Shown here: positions 53,564-62,396 of the stretch, piece by piece
How the letters are laid out: each line of letters opens with the position of its first letter
How positions within the stretch are numbered: position 1 is the stretch's first letter
Assembly (NCBI GenBank): GCA_044359955.1
Contig: JBIKLF010000001.1
Location: 1-64,000 of the forward strand
DNA: 64,000 nt
Reading direction: 5' to 3'
DNA from: JACTMZ01 sp044359955
Lineage (GTDB): Bacteria; Verrucomicrobiota; Verrucomicrobiia; Chthoniobacterales; JACTMZ01
The notes under the pieces: generated by a model
Database searches by the model: none
Told to the model about the DNA's origin: nothing
The model's input: the letters and a program-made list of their open reading frames with translations, nothing else
Translations under genes and position numbers: made by a program

Positions 53564-53597
53564 TCGCCCCGCAAGGCGAATCGCCCCGCAAGGCGCT
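53564..53597. repeat. Tandem 17-bp repeat
   Basis: Two adjacent copies of TCGCCCCGCAAGGCG followed by two variable bases, preceded by a partial copy (CCGCCCCGCATCGCC). The second copy reaches the stop codon of coaX. Confidence 0.8.
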
Positions 53598-54322
53598 TAT
53601 TTGCTTGTTTCGCGGGTGTTTAAGGCGCCCAAAACTGCAATACCTCCCAGTGTCCAAAGCGGATCCACCACGACTTTTCCCGCGATCAGTTTGGCCGCCG
53701 TGACGGCATCCCCGCCGGTGAAAACAACACGCCTCCCGCCTGCCCCCAGCTGCTCCAACAAATGCTTCACTAATCCGGCATATCCCCCGCCGAGGCCGGC
53801 GCGCAGCGCGTCGCGCGTGTTTTTTCCAATCATGGTGCGCGGTGGTGTGGTTTTGATGACCGGCAACAGCGCGGTCTGCCTGGACAACGCCGTCGCCAAG
53901 ATGCGCAAACCGGGAGCGATGGCTCCGCCGATGAATCGTCCGTGTCCGTCGAGCACATCGAAGGTCGCCGCCGTGCCGAAATCCGCCACGAGCACGTTTT
54001 TGCCAAAGCGCCGCGCCGCCTCGGCCATGTTGGCCAGGCGATCGGCTCCGACCGTGCGCCGATCGACATCCGTCCGGAAGTTGAGGGCCGATGACTCTTT
54101 AATCAACGAAACCGACGGACAACCCGCGCATAGAATGGTGGCAACGCGAGGCACCACACACGAGGCCGCCGCGCTCCGGGTGCGGGTCTGACGGCAGATC
54201 GTGCGCACGCGGGCCACTGTGAGTTTGGGTGTATCGACGGATGCCATGATCCGCGGCTTGGCCCCGGCCCGGGCCACCGTGGCAAATTTCACCACGGAAT
54301 TGCCGGCATCGATGACCAGCAT
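53597..54322 (-). CDS. coaX: Type III pantothenate kinase
   Basis: First step of coenzyme A synthesis: phosphorylates pantothenate with ATP. About 241 residues from ATG 54322 (MLVIDAGNSVVKFA), where the ASKHA phosphate motif begins at once. GADRLANMAEAARRFG and VADFGTAATFDVLDGHGRFIGGAIAPG are the type III signatures. The frame is open upstream to 54514 but that part has no homology and overlaps a palindromic repeat. The gene is downstream of the UDG-scpB pair. Confidence 0.92.
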   Translation of the reverse strand: MLVIDAGNSVVKFATVARAGAKPRIMASVDTPKLTVARVRTICRQTRTRSAAASCVVPRVATILCAGCPSVSLIKESSALNFRTDVDRRTVGADRLANMAEAARRFGKNVLVADFGTAATFDVLDGHGRFIGGAIAPGLRILATALSRQTALLPVIKTTPPRTMIGKNTRDALRAGLGGGYAGLVKHLLEQLGAGGRRVVFTGGDAVTAAKLIAGKVVVDPLWTLGGIAVLGALNTRETSK

Positions 54323-54386
54323 CGGATAAATTTGTCCGGACACCACGCGTCCCTTGTAGCGTCTCGACCGCCTGCTGCCAACCAAC

Positions 54387-54451
54387 TGTAGCGGCGGCGT
54401 CCCCGCCGCCGGTCGTTTGTGCGATTCGCCGCCGGGGACGGCGTCGCTGCA
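54387..54451. repeat. Imperfect inverted repeat with TGTAGCGGCGGC core
   Basis: Arms 54387-54410 and 54428-54451 are complementary at about 19 of 24 positions. The arm resembles those at 7802-7876 and inside the RAYT-type element (near 26950), so this is one member of a dispersed family. Confidence 0.7.
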
Positions 54452-54476
54452 TCCAAACCTCCGCGCCCTCACCGGT

Positions 54477-55094
54477 TCACTTCCCCCGCGCGATCCTGCG
54501 CAAGGTCTCATCATTCCCCAACAACCGCAGCGCTTTCCTCAGCAGCGTTTTCCCCGGTTCCATGCGGTGCCAGGTCGAGGCGCCGGAAGGATGGGGGAGG
54601 GCGATCAAATCGAATTTCACTCCGGCGCGCTCCAAGGGAATGACGCGTCCGATGACCTCGGCCAGCGTGTTCGCTTCGACAAATTGCCCGATGGCGAGTT
54701 TGCCGACCGGAATGACGAGCTTCGGCCGCAGCAACGCAATTTCCCGTTCGAGCCACGGGGCACAGTTGGCGATCTCGATATCATCCGGCACGCGGTCACC
54801 GCTCCCCTTGGGATGCTTGCCCGGAAAGCAACGGCAGACCGCGGCCATATAAATCCTCGCGCGGAAAACATCCTCCCCGAAACCGCACGATTCTTCGAAC
54901 CAGCGGAAGAGTGTTTTTCCCGCCGTCCAGGCAAAGGGGCGCCCGAGTTGCGGCTCGCGCGCCCCGGGCGCTTGGCCGACCAGGAGGACCTCGCTGCGCA
55001 CGGCGGGACCCGACACCGGGGCGGATGCCATGCGCGGACATTTCCGGCAGGCATGCAACTCCGCGACGTGCGCGCGCAGGGCGTCGCGGCTCAT
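54477..55094 (-). CDS. Uracil-DNA glycosylase-superfamily protein with Fe-S cysteines
   Basis: A 205-residue protein of the UDG family 4/5 type. It has cysteines in ELHACRKCPRM, VCRCFPG and IANCAPWL that could hold a [4Fe-4S] cluster. The catalytic-site motifs are VGQAPGAREPQLGRPFAW and the C-terminal LPHPSGAS (HPS-x-x loop). The enzymes remove uracil or other deaminated bases from DNA. The gene overlaps scpB-like by 4 bases. The exact lesion specificity is not readable. Confidence 0.85.
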   Translation of the reverse strand: MSRDALRAHVAELHACRKCPRMASAPVSGPAVRSEVLLVGQAPGAREPQLGRPFAWTAGKTLFRWFEESCGFGEDVFRARIYMAAVCRCFPGKHPKGSGDRVPDDIEIANCAPWLEREIALLRPKLVIPVGKLAIGQFVEANTLAEVIGRVIPLERAGVKFDLIALPHPSGASTWHRMEPGKTLLRKALRLLGNDETLRRIARGK

Positions 55095-55870
55095 TTTCCC
55101 TGGAATCGCGGTGGACGTTTTTCTTTGAAAGCGCGGATACCCTCGGCGTAATCCTCACTGTCATAAACTTGCCGGCGGATGGCCTGGATCTGCTCGGCTG
55201 TCTCCGCATCAATGTGGTGTCCGCGCGAGAGCAGCCGGAATTCCGCCTTGATCGAGCGCACGGCGAGCGGCGCGTTGGCCGCGATGGCCTGGCCCAGTGC
55301 GAGGGTGAAAGTTTCGAGGTCGTCGGCCGGGACCACGTGGTTGACGAATCCGTTGTTCCATGCGTCGTCCACACTCACCGGTTGCGCGGTGAAAAACATC
55401 TCTTTGGCTTTGTTCACCCCGAGCAGGTTGGTGAAATGAATCAGTCCCGACGCGTTGTAAGGGATGCCGATCTTGGCGGGTGTCATGGCGAAGGCGCTGC
55501 CCTGCGCGGCGATGATGAGGTCGCACGCGGCGCAGAGGTCGCAGGCCCCGCCCCAGACGGATCCTTCGACCATGGCGATGACCGGCACCGGACAGTCCTG
55601 CACTTTGCGCAACAGGGTCTCGAGTGCGTCGAAATAGCCGAGCGGGTCCCGCCGGGGTTCCGGGATTTCATTGATGTCATGACCGGCCGACCAAACTTTG
55701 CTCCCGGGCGCGGCACGGATGACCAGGACGCGGAGATCCTCAGCCACCATGGCATCGAGCGCGTCCATCATCTCCCGCATCAACTCGCCATTGAGACAAT
55801 TGTGCTTCTCCGCACGGTTCAATTGCAAAATCCCGATCCGGTCCGAAGTTGATCGCAGGACGAGTGACAT
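55091..55870 (-). CDS. scpB: Methylmalonyl-CoA decarboxylase-like crotonase-family enzyme
   Basis: A 259-residue crotonase-fold enzyme closely resembling E. coli ScpB. Shared stretches are GSKVWSAGHDINEIP, RDPLGYFDAL, MVEGSVWGGA and FAMTPAKIGIPYN, and the C-terminal VYDSEDYAEGIRAFKEKR. ScpB decarboxylates methylmalonyl-CoA to propionyl-CoA. Its usual partners (methylmalonyl-CoA mutase, CoA transferase) are not adjacent. The assignment is by motif pattern and could be a different decarboxylase or hydratase of the same branch. Confidence 0.82.
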   Translation of the reverse strand: MSLVLRSTSDRIGILQLNRAEKHNCLNGELMREMMDALDAMVAEDLRVLVIRAAPGSKVWSAGHDINEIPEPRRDPLGYFDALETLLRKVQDCPVPVIAMVEGSVWGGACDLCAACDLIIAAQGSAFAMTPAKIGIPYNASGLIHFTNLLGVNKAKEMFFTAQPVSVDDAWNNGFVNHVVPADDLETFTLALGQAIAANAPLAVRSIKAEFRLLSRGHHIDAETAEQIQAIRRQVYDSEDYAEGIRAFKEKRPPRFQGK

Positions 55871-55910
55871 GATCTCCCTTGGCTAGTCTCCACGGGGCGC
55901 GGAGTAAAGT

Positions 55911-57479
55911 TCAGTTGCCGCCGTCCGTCGGCAACTGCGGCAGAACTTGCAGCGCCTCGTCCCGCCCGGCCGCGTTGCCGAGTTCCTCTTCCATCACCGC
56001 GAGATTGCGCACGGACCCCGGCGTCGCGCGAAGCATGACCGAGCGGCGCATCAACGCGGCCGCTTCGGTGCGTCGCCCGAGTTTCCATACCATGACGGCC
56101 AGATCGTTGTAGGCCTCCGCGCTGTCCGGTCGCCGGGCAATGACTTCGCGCATGAGGATCTCTCCTTCCGCGGTGCGCCCCCGATCGTCGAGGGCCGACG
56201 CGTAATTATGTTTGGCCTTCCAGCTCCCCGGATTCGTCTCGAGTGTCGCGGCAAAAAGTTTCAAGTCCTCGGACCAGACCGGCAGGCGCTGCACGGTGAG
56301 GGCCAGCAACACCAGGACCCATGCGCCGGCCAGCGCCAGGACCCATGTCCTCCGCGTCCGTGCCACGATCATGGCGAGGGCCAGGGCCGGCCCGAAGAGC
56401 GCGAAATACGCGTAGCGGTCGGCCACTGTGCTCACCACCTGGAAGTTGAATGGCACCAATCCGAGCGTAGGCAGCAGGGCCGCGGCAAAGACGAGGAACG
56501 GCACCAGGTAAACGCGCAGCGGTCTGACCGCGGCCAGCACGCCTCCCAGCGCCGCGGGCGGCAACCACATCCACCAGAGCCAACCGGCCGCGAGCGCGGC
56601 ATCCGGCGAACGCCCATAATCCGCAGCCAATCCGACCGGAACCAAAGTCTTTATCACGTAAAACCCCAGCGCATCGCCCGCGACCAAAGGACGCATTCCC
56701 AGCGGAACCAGCCCGACCGCCAGTTCCGCGGCCCATTGCGCCCTGCTGGTCAAGAAGACCCAGAGCAGTCCGATGAGCAACCACGGCCCGAGCACGGCGA
56801 ACATTGGCCGTGCCTTCCAACGAAACGGCAGCACGGCGAGAATGCCTCCCACCAGCGGTAAGGCCACCCCGGCGGGTTTGGCCGCGAGCGAGGCGACATA
56901 GAGCAGGGTCGCGGCCAGCACGCGCGCCCGGGTCGGACGCTCCGCGCCGAACAAAACCACCAACGAGGCCAAGCCAAAACATCCCCCGAGCACATCACGC
57001 AATCCCGAGATCCACGCCACCGGTTCGACTTGCAGCGGATGCAGGGCAAAAAACGCCGCCCCCAGCGCGGATCCTGCGCTGATCCGACCGACCGCTGCAC
57101 CCGGCGCGAATCTCGTCGTGATGCGGCGCAACAACACAAAGGCCAACAGGGCCGACGCGGTGTGTGCCGCCACATTTGCCCCGTGAAACCACGCCGCGTT
57201 CAGCGCGCCGCTCGAGAGCGGCAAGCCATCCGCCCAGCGCGAAAGCACGGCCAAACCCGCCCAGACCGAGTAAGTCAGCGGGACATACAATTGTTGATAA
57301 GGTCCCGCCCAGAATGCCCCGATTCCCGCCCAAGTCAGGTCGGCCAGATGCGGGTTGGCGTGCACATGGATGTCGTCGTCCCAGAAGGGAAAAAACGGAA
57401 ACCGCAAGGTCGGCAGAAAAACAGCCAGCGTGGCCCCGGCGGTCAGCAACCCCCAAGCCCACACCGGCGTCCGTTGCAT
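55911..57479 (-). CDS. Multi-spanning membrane protein with C-terminal TPRs (TMTC-like)
   Basis: About 522 residues. The first 390 or so hold around ten transmembrane helices and resemble GT-C type glycosyltransferases of the TMTC kind (FWDDDIHVHANPHL, HPLQVEPVAWISGLRDVLGG). The C-terminal 110 residues carry TPR-like repeats (AYNDLAVMVWKLGR). An extracytoplasmic aspartate pair near the start (WDDD) fits the GT-C catalytic motif. ATG 57479 is preceded by AAGGG at good spacing; a GTG at 57491 is less likely. It diverges from the next TPR gene. Confidence 0.78.
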   Translation of the reverse strand: MQRTPVWAWGLLTAGATLAVFLPTLRFPFFPFWDDDIHVHANPHLADLTWAGIGAFWAGPYQQLYVPLTYSVWAGLAVLSRWADGLPLSSGALNAAWFHGANVAAHTASALLAFVLLRRITTRFAPGAAVGRISAGSALGAAFFALHPLQVEPVAWISGLRDVLGGCFGLASLVVLFGAERPTRARVLAATLLYVASLAAKPAGVALPLVGGILAVLPFRWKARPMFAVLGPWLLIGLLWVFLTSRAQWAAELAVGLVPLGMRPLVAGDALGFYVIKTLVPVGLAADYGRSPDAALAAGWLWWMWLPPAALGGVLAAVRPLRVYLVPFLVFAAALLPTLGLVPFNFQVVSTVADRYAYFALFGPALALAMIVARTRRTWVLALAGAWVLVLLALTVQRLPVWSEDLKLFAATLETNPGSWKAKHNYASALDDRGRTAEGEILMREVIARRPDSAEAYNDLAVMVWKLGRRTEAAALMRRSVMLRATPGSVRNLAVMEEELGNAAGRDEALQVLPQLPTDGGN

Positions 57480-57606
57480 GATACCCTTCACCGCTCCCTT
57501 CTCGCACAGATTCTATCCTGAAATCCACCTCTCCTGGAGAATCGGCTTTTCTTGTCTGTCCTTTTGCTTTTCAACTCTGCGTTCTGAAAACAACGACAGA
57601 CCTGAC

Positions 57607-58458
57607 ATGAACGACATAACCACGCCTCATTCCTCCCGCCTTTCCTTGGTGCTCGCCCTTGTTGCTTTGGCCGGCGTTCTTTTGCTCTTTTTTCTGTATC
57701 TGGGACAGCGCGGCACCGCCCGCGAGTTGCGCGCCATGATCCTCAACGAGCGGGCCAATGCCGCGCTCAATGCCAATGCCGGCGCCGATGCCGAAGTTCT
57801 CCTCGCCGAGGTTTTCGAACTCAATCCCGACACGCCGGCCGTCTGGCGCCGCCGCGCCATCGCCCGCATGATGGCCGGACAAACCTTCGAGGCCATCACC
57901 GCCGCGAAAGAGCACCTCGCGGCCAACCCCGGCGACACCGGCATGTCCGCTCTCCTCGGAGCGGCGCAGATCCTGTCGAAAGATTACGACGGGGCCGACC
58001 AGACATTGACCTCCGCGCTGCAGACTGCACCCAACCAGCGCGACATCGTGCAGAATCTCTCCGAACTGCGCCGCCTGCAGAAACGTCCGGCCGATGCCGC
58101 CGTGCTTATTGACGGTTTCCTCGCGCAGAATCCGACCGACGGCTTCTTCCAATTCAAGCGCGCCATGGCCGACGTGGCCGGCGACCTGACCACCCAGCGC
58201 CGCAAGGAAATCGCCGACGCCATCGAATCCGGCAACGCCACCGCCGGCATCTGCGTCGTCGCCGCCGCCATCGACTTCCGCGACGGCAAACCCGATGCCG
58301 CGCGCGAAAAACTCGAGTTGGCCAACCAGCGCGCCACGGCGCAAGACATGCGCACCATGCTCGAAGACGAATACTTCCGCGACCACATCCAGTTCAATCA
58401 GCCCGGCGCCCCGGCCGCCGCGCCCGTGGCCGCTCCGGCTCAAGGCACGGACAACTAA
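57607..58458 (+). CDS. Single-pass membrane protein with TPR-like repeats
   Basis: A 283-residue protein with one N-terminal transmembrane segment (LSLVLALVALAGVLLLFFLYLG), then TPR-like helical pairs (about 45-190) and an Ala/Pro-rich tail. Topology suggests a membrane-anchored periplasmic or cytoplasmic scaffold. No enzymatic motif is seen. It starts about 130 bases from the divergent TMTC-like gene; shared control is possible. Confidence 0.75.
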   Translation: MNDITTPHSSRLSLVLALVALAGVLLLFFLYLGQRGTARELRAMILNERANAALNANAGADAEVLLAEVFELNPDTPAVWRRRAIARMMAGQTFEAITAAKEHLAANPGDTGMSALLGAAQILSKDYDGADQTLTSALQTAPNQRDIVQNLSELRRLQKRPADAAVLIDGFLAQNPTDGFFQFKRAMADVAGDLTTQRRKEIADAIESGNATAGICVVAAAIDFRDGKPDAAREKLELANQRATAQDMRTMLEDEYFRDHIQFNQPGAPAAAPVAAPAQGTDN

Positions 58459-58649
58459 GCTGGAGCAATCCGGTTGAGATCAGCGCGTAGGGTTGATCAT
58501 CCGTGGATTCACGCGGCCGCAAGGATTCTTACTCAGGTCGAACCGTCCCTGCCGCCGAGGGCAGCAGGTGGATTTTCGGGGTCTCGGCGGGTGCGGGGTG
58601 AACTTTGCGCTCGCGCGCCACAAGACAAAACGCGATATAGCGCAGCTGC

Positions 58650-59270
58650 ATGAAAACTCATCGCCTTCTCTCCTTCGCCACGCTGTTGCTGGCGTCCACC
58701 CTCCTCACCGGCTGCGGCTACAACCGCCTAGTCAGTCTCAAGCAGCAGACCGACAGCAGTTGGGCGGACGTGGAAAATGTCTACCAGCGCCGCGCGGATC
58801 TCGTGCCCAATCTGGTCAAAACGGTGGAAGGCGCGGCCAACTTCGAGAAGGACACGCTGACCCAGGTCATCCAAGCACGTCAGCAGGTGAACAATATCAA
58901 AGTGGATCCGAATTCCCCGCCGGCCACGCCCGAAGCGATGGCGGCTTTCCAGCAGACGCAGGACCAACTTTCGTCGGCGCTGTCGCGTTTGTTGGTCACG
59001 GTGGAGCGCTATCCGGACATCAAGGCCAACGCGAATTTCCGCGATCTGCAGGCGCAACTCGAGGGGACGGAGAACCGCATCACGGTGGAGCGGCGCAAGT
59101 TCAACGAGTCCGTGCAGCAATACAACACGGCGACGAAACAGTTTCCGACGGTCATCTACTCGGGTTTTCTCGGATTCAAGGAACGTCCATATTTCGCGGC
59201 GCGGGCCGGAGCGGATCAAGCACCGGAGGTGGATTTTAATTTCGGCGGGTCAGGTGCGCCGGGGTCATGA
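58650..59270 (+). CDS. lemA: LemA family lipoprotein
   Basis: A 206-residue precursor with a lipoprotein signal (ASTLLTGC, cysteine near 22) followed by the LemA helical bundle: YNRLVSLKQQTDSSWADVENVYQRRADLVPNLVKTVEG and the C-terminal ITVERRKFNESVQQYNTATKQFPTVI. LemA proteins are widespread, with unclear function, and are often paired with a TPM_phosphatase gene, here absent. The 190 bases before it hold no gene and must contain its promoter. Confidence 0.93.
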   Translation: MKTHRLLSFATLLLASTLLTGCGYNRLVSLKQQTDSSWADVENVYQRRADLVPNLVKTVEGAANFEKDTLTQVIQARQQVNNIKVDPNSPPATPEAMAAFQQTQDQLSSALSRLLVTVERYPDIKANANFRDLQAQLEGTENRITVERRKFNESVQQYNTATKQFPTVIYSGFLGFKERPYFAARAGADQAPEVDFNFGGSGAPGS

Positions 59271-59329
59271 GGGATTAGAGCGTTTTCGGCGAAGCTTTTT
59301 ACAAGCGCTCCAGCGGTTTTGCAGAGAAG

Positions 59330-59348
59330 TGGCACGGGCATCTTGCCC
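59330..59348. repeat. Left half of a palindromic repeat split by the IS
   Basis: GTGGCACGGGCATCTTGCCC is the same design as 13133-13152. Its last 13 bases, GGGCATCTTGCCC at 59336-59348, are the left copy of the target duplication made by the IS4-type element. Confidence 0.85.
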
Positions 59349-60700
59349 ATAGGCATATACCTAAGAGCGGGACACCTTCCTAAGGCGCCTAATTTGTCTT
59401 CGGCGGCGCGGGCGGTCTTCGCGGAATGCGCGGTGACTTCTGCGCAACTTTCCGAGCTCATCAAGCCGCAGAGGCATGGCCAGAACACTGACCACCGCAT
59501 CACGCACTTCTTTAAAGAGTGTCCACTGCCGCAAATCTTCACAGTCGATAACCCCATGGGGAAAAAAAACGCTCCTCGCACATCAACCGTTCCAATAGCA
59601 ACGCCGTGAGGATCTTGCCCTGCATCCAAGCTTGGGCAGAGTCCTGCTTCTTTTTCGGCAACTGCCCCAGCATGAGTAGGCTTTTGAGCCTTTTGAAAGC
59701 CAACTCCACTTGCCACCGTGCCCGATAAAACTCCAGCGCCACCCGCGCACTCATTTCCCCCGCCGGCACCGTGCAGATCACGACGATGAACTCCGCATAT
59801 TCCAGCGTCGATGGTTTCACCTGCTCGAACCGCTCCCTCATCTTGGCTTTGATCTTGCGCCGCGTCCGCTCCGCCTGCTCCGGAGTTTTGCGCAGCGCAC
59901 AGACCCTGGCCTGCATCCTTTTGTTTCCGGCCAGAAACGACACCGGCCAATGCCCGATCTTTCCCAGCGGTATGGCCCGCAGCCGCTTGAGTAAATCGAA
60001 GGTTTTGCCCGCGGCGCTGAGCAGCGGAAAACTCGTGCTGTGGTAACGCAGGATGACGTCGGCCCCCGCATCCATGATCCGCCCGACGGCTTGGCGATCG
60101 TTGTAGCCACGGTCCACCAGCACCAGGTCGCCGGGCTGGACCGGCAACCGCCGCAAACTCTCCCCACCGCGCTTGTCGGTTAGTTCGAAAAAATCGCAAC
60201 ACATCTCCGGCAACCGAAGGCTGTAGTGAATACGCCAATCGACACCCGTCGATCCCGGCTCCTGAATGTCGGTCGCATCCAGAATGCGAACGCTGCGCCC
60301 GAAGCTCCAGCAATCCCCAGCCTCCCGCAGCAGTGGTCGAATCCCCTCCAAGAGATGCCCGGTCAGCGCAGCAAGCCAGCGGTGTGAGGTACAGAGCCTC
60401 TTGTGCAAGGCCATGGCATTGAGTTTGGGTAATCCTTGGGCTTCGGCCCGCGCCACCGTTTGTTCCAGGGAAAGCCCTCCGGCAATATGCATGAGTAAAA
60501 GCCGCAAGAGATCCTCGCCATGTTGGACCTGCCCGCGTTTGCGACGCATGGCCCCGGCGGCCCGCGCACTGCTGTCCAGGTCCTCCGGAAGAAACCGGCG
60601 AAGTATTTCCCACTGCCCTGCGTAAACGGCCTGTGAATCGCTCATCCATGGAGTCTGCAACGCTGATAACGGAAAGAAAAGCTCTTAGGTATATGCCTAT
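59349..60700 (-). mobile_element. Complete IS4-family insertion sequence
   Basis: A 1352-bp element with perfect 20-bp terminal inverted repeats (59349-59368 and 60681-60700, core ATAGGCATATACC). It is flanked by perfect 13-bp direct repeats GGGCATCTTGCCC at 59336-59348 and 60701-60713. IS4-group elements are known to make target duplications of about 10-13 bp, and intact flanks suggest a recent insertion. The target is a palindromic repeat. One transposase gene fills it, and its full-length stop codon (59361-59363) lies inside the left inverted repeat. Confidence 0.95.
59539..60645 (-). CDS. IS4-family transposase, ended early by a frameshift at a T8 run
   Basis: DDE transposase. The frame from ATG 60645 (MSDSQAVY) gives 368 residues with VRILDATDIQEPGS, LVLVDRGYNDRQAV and the YREK-like ALEFYRARWQVELAFKRLKSL. 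It stops after a run of eight T (59562-59569 as A8 on the plus strand). Removing one T continues the protein as ERFFPHGVIDCEDLRQWTLF and to a basic end RRRRQIRRLRKVSRS at 59361, giving about 427 residues, the usual IS4 length. Either the run is a mutation or it serves for slippage-based frameshifting. The start at 60660 is an alternative. Confidence 0.88.
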   Translation of the reverse strand: MSDSQAVYAGQWEILRRFLPEDLDSSARAAGAMRRKRGQVQHGEDLLRLLLMHIAGGLSLEQTVARAEAQGLPKLNAMALHKRLCTSHRWLAALTGHLLEGIRPLLREAGDCWSFGRSVRILDATDIQEPGSTGVDWRIHYSLRLPEMCCDFFELTDKRGGESLRRLPVQPGDLVLVDRGYNDRQAVGRIMDAGADVILRYHSTSFPLLSAAGKTFDLLKRLRAIPLGKIGHWPVSFLAGNKRMQARVCALRKTPEQAERTRRKIKAKMRERFEQVKPSTLEYAEFIVVICTVPAGEMSARVALEFYRARWQVELAFKRLKSLLMLGQLPKKKQDSAQAWMQGKILTALLLERLMCEERFFSPWGYRL

Positions 60701-60751
60701 GGGCATCTTGCCCGTGATCACTGGACATCATCGGCAGGATGCCGATGCCAC
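60701..60751. repeat. Right half of the split palindromic repeat
   Basis: GGGCATCTTGCCC (right copy of the target duplication, 60701-60713) followed by CATCGGCAGGATGCCGATGC and CAC. Together with 59330-59348 it restores a full unit like the one at 13133-13191. Confidence 0.82.
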
Positions 60752-60876
60752 GTAGTCAAACCCCGATGGATCAAAGGAGACAGCGTAAAGACTCGTATCG
60801 CAAACGCTCTAAAGCCGGGATGGAGGTGGATCGCGTTTAGGGAGGACCGGGTCGGCGCGTTCCCGTCGCGGTGCGC

Positions 60877-62391
60877 CTACTCCCACTCGATGCCGGCGGG
60901 GGGTTTGGTGGAGATGTCGTAGAGGACGCGGTTGATGCCGGGAACGCGGTTGAGGATGTCCTTGGAGACGCGGGCCAGCACTTCGGCCGGCAGCGGGACC
61001 CAGTCGGCGGTCATGGCATCGACGCTGGTCACGGCGCGGAGGCTGACCGCCTCCTCGTAGGTGCGCTCGTCGCCTTTGACCCCGACGGTGCGGACGGGCA
61101 GGAGTGCGGTGCCGGCTTGCCAGACTTTGTCATAGCATCCGCTGCGTTTCAGCTCGCCGATGAAAATGGCATCGGCCGCGCGGCAGACCTCGAGGCGGGC
61201 GGGGGTGATTTCTCCGATGACGCGGACGGCCAGTCCGGGGCCGGGGAAGGGGTGGCGGTGGAGCATGTCGTGCGGAATGTTGAGGGCCGCGCCGAGTTCG
61301 CGGACTTCATCCTTGAAGAGTTCGGCCAGGGGTTCGAGGAGACGTCCTTCGGCCTGCAGTTCGAGGATGCGGTTGACGCGGTTGTGATGTGTTTTGATCC
61401 GCGAGGCTTTGGATCCGCTGGTGGCGCTTTCAATCACGTCGGGGTAAAGCGTGCCTTGGGCGAGGAGCTCGATTTGTCCGGCATGACTAAAAAAAACGTC
61501 GATGAATTCATCGCCGATGCGGCGGCGTTTTTCTTCCGGATCGGTGATGCCGGCCAGGCGGCCGAGGAACCGGTCGGTCGCATCAACCCGGTCGATGCCG
61601 ATGCCGAGCCGCTGGAATTGCGCGACCACCTCGTCGCCCTCGTCGCGGCGGAGGAGCCCGTTGTCGACAAAGATGGGATGCATATCGGCGCCGGTTTCCT
61701 TGAGCAGCATGGCGAGCACGGTGGAATCAACGCCTCCGGAAACCGCGCAGACCACTTTGCGTCCGGCGACCTGTTCGCGGGTCTCGGCGATGAGCTGTTC
61801 CTTGAAGCGGTCCATGGTGAAAGCGGGCGCTTCGCCGGAGAGTTCGAGGAAGTTGCGCAGAATTTCCGTGCCGTATTCGGTGTGGCTGACTTCGGGGTGG
61901 AATTGGATGCCGAAGAAGCGATCGTTCCAGCGCACGGCCACCGGTGTGCCGCGCGGGTTGACCGCGAGCACCTCGCAGCCGGGCGGCAATTCGGAGACGC
62001 TGTCCGAATGGCTCATCCAGATGGTGCTCTGCGCCGGGAGATTCTTGAGCAGGGCATCGGGGTGTCGCACGTCCATGGTGACCGGCCCGTATTCCCGGTC
62101 GCCGCAGTGCGCCACGGTGCCGCCGAATTTGCGGTTGAGCAGTTGCATGCCGTAGCAGACGCCGAGGACGGGGCAGCCGAGTGACTGCAGGCGGTCGAAA
62201 TCAACGTCGGGGGCCCCGGGTTCGTTGACCCGGGCGGGTCCGCCCGAAAGCACGACGGCCGCGGGGCGGTCGAGGTCATCCCAATGCCCCGGCAGGTAGA
62301 GTTTGGCGAAGTAGCCGAGTCCGCGCAGGCGGCGGACGATGAGTTGGGAGTATTGGGAGCCGTAGTCGATGACGGCGATTTGGGTGCGCAT
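60877..62391 (-). CDS. guaA: GMP synthase (glutamine-hydrolysing)
   Basis: Converts XMP to GMP with ATP and glutamine. The 504 residues contain the class I glutamine amidotransferase domain (VIDYGSQYSQLIVRRLR, the nucleophile loop LGVCYGMQ, HPEVSHTEYG), the ATP-pyrophosphatase loop VSGGVDSTVLA and the C-terminal dimerisation domain ending YDISTKPPAGIEWE. It lies 5 bases downstream of guaB on the minus strand, giving a compact guanine nucleotide operon with pyrF upstream. Confidence 0.97.
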   Translation of the reverse strand: MRTQIAVIDYGSQYSQLIVRRLRGLGYFAKLYLPGHWDDLDRPAAVVLSGGPARVNEPGAPDVDFDRLQSLGCPVLGVCYGMQLLNRKFGGTVAHCGDREYGPVTMDVRHPDALLKNLPAQSTIWMSHSDSVSELPPGCEVLAVNPRGTPVAVRWNDRFFGIQFHPEVSHTEYGTEILRNFLELSGEAPAFTMDRFKEQLIAETREQVAGRKVVCAVSGGVDSTVLAMLLKETGADMHPIFVDNGLLRRDEGDEVVAQFQRLGIGIDRVDATDRFLGRLAGITDPEEKRRRIGDEFIDVFFSHAGQIELLAQGTLYPDVIESATSGSKASRIKTHHNRVNRILELQAEGRLLEPLAELFKDEVRELGAALNIPHDMLHRHPFPGPGLAVRVIGEITPARLEVCRAADAIFIGELKRSGCYDKVWQAGTALLPVRTVGVKGDERTYEEAVSLRAVTSVDAMTADWVPLPAEVLARVSKDILNRVPGINRVLYDISTKPPAGIEWE

Positions 62392-62396
62392 GGAAG

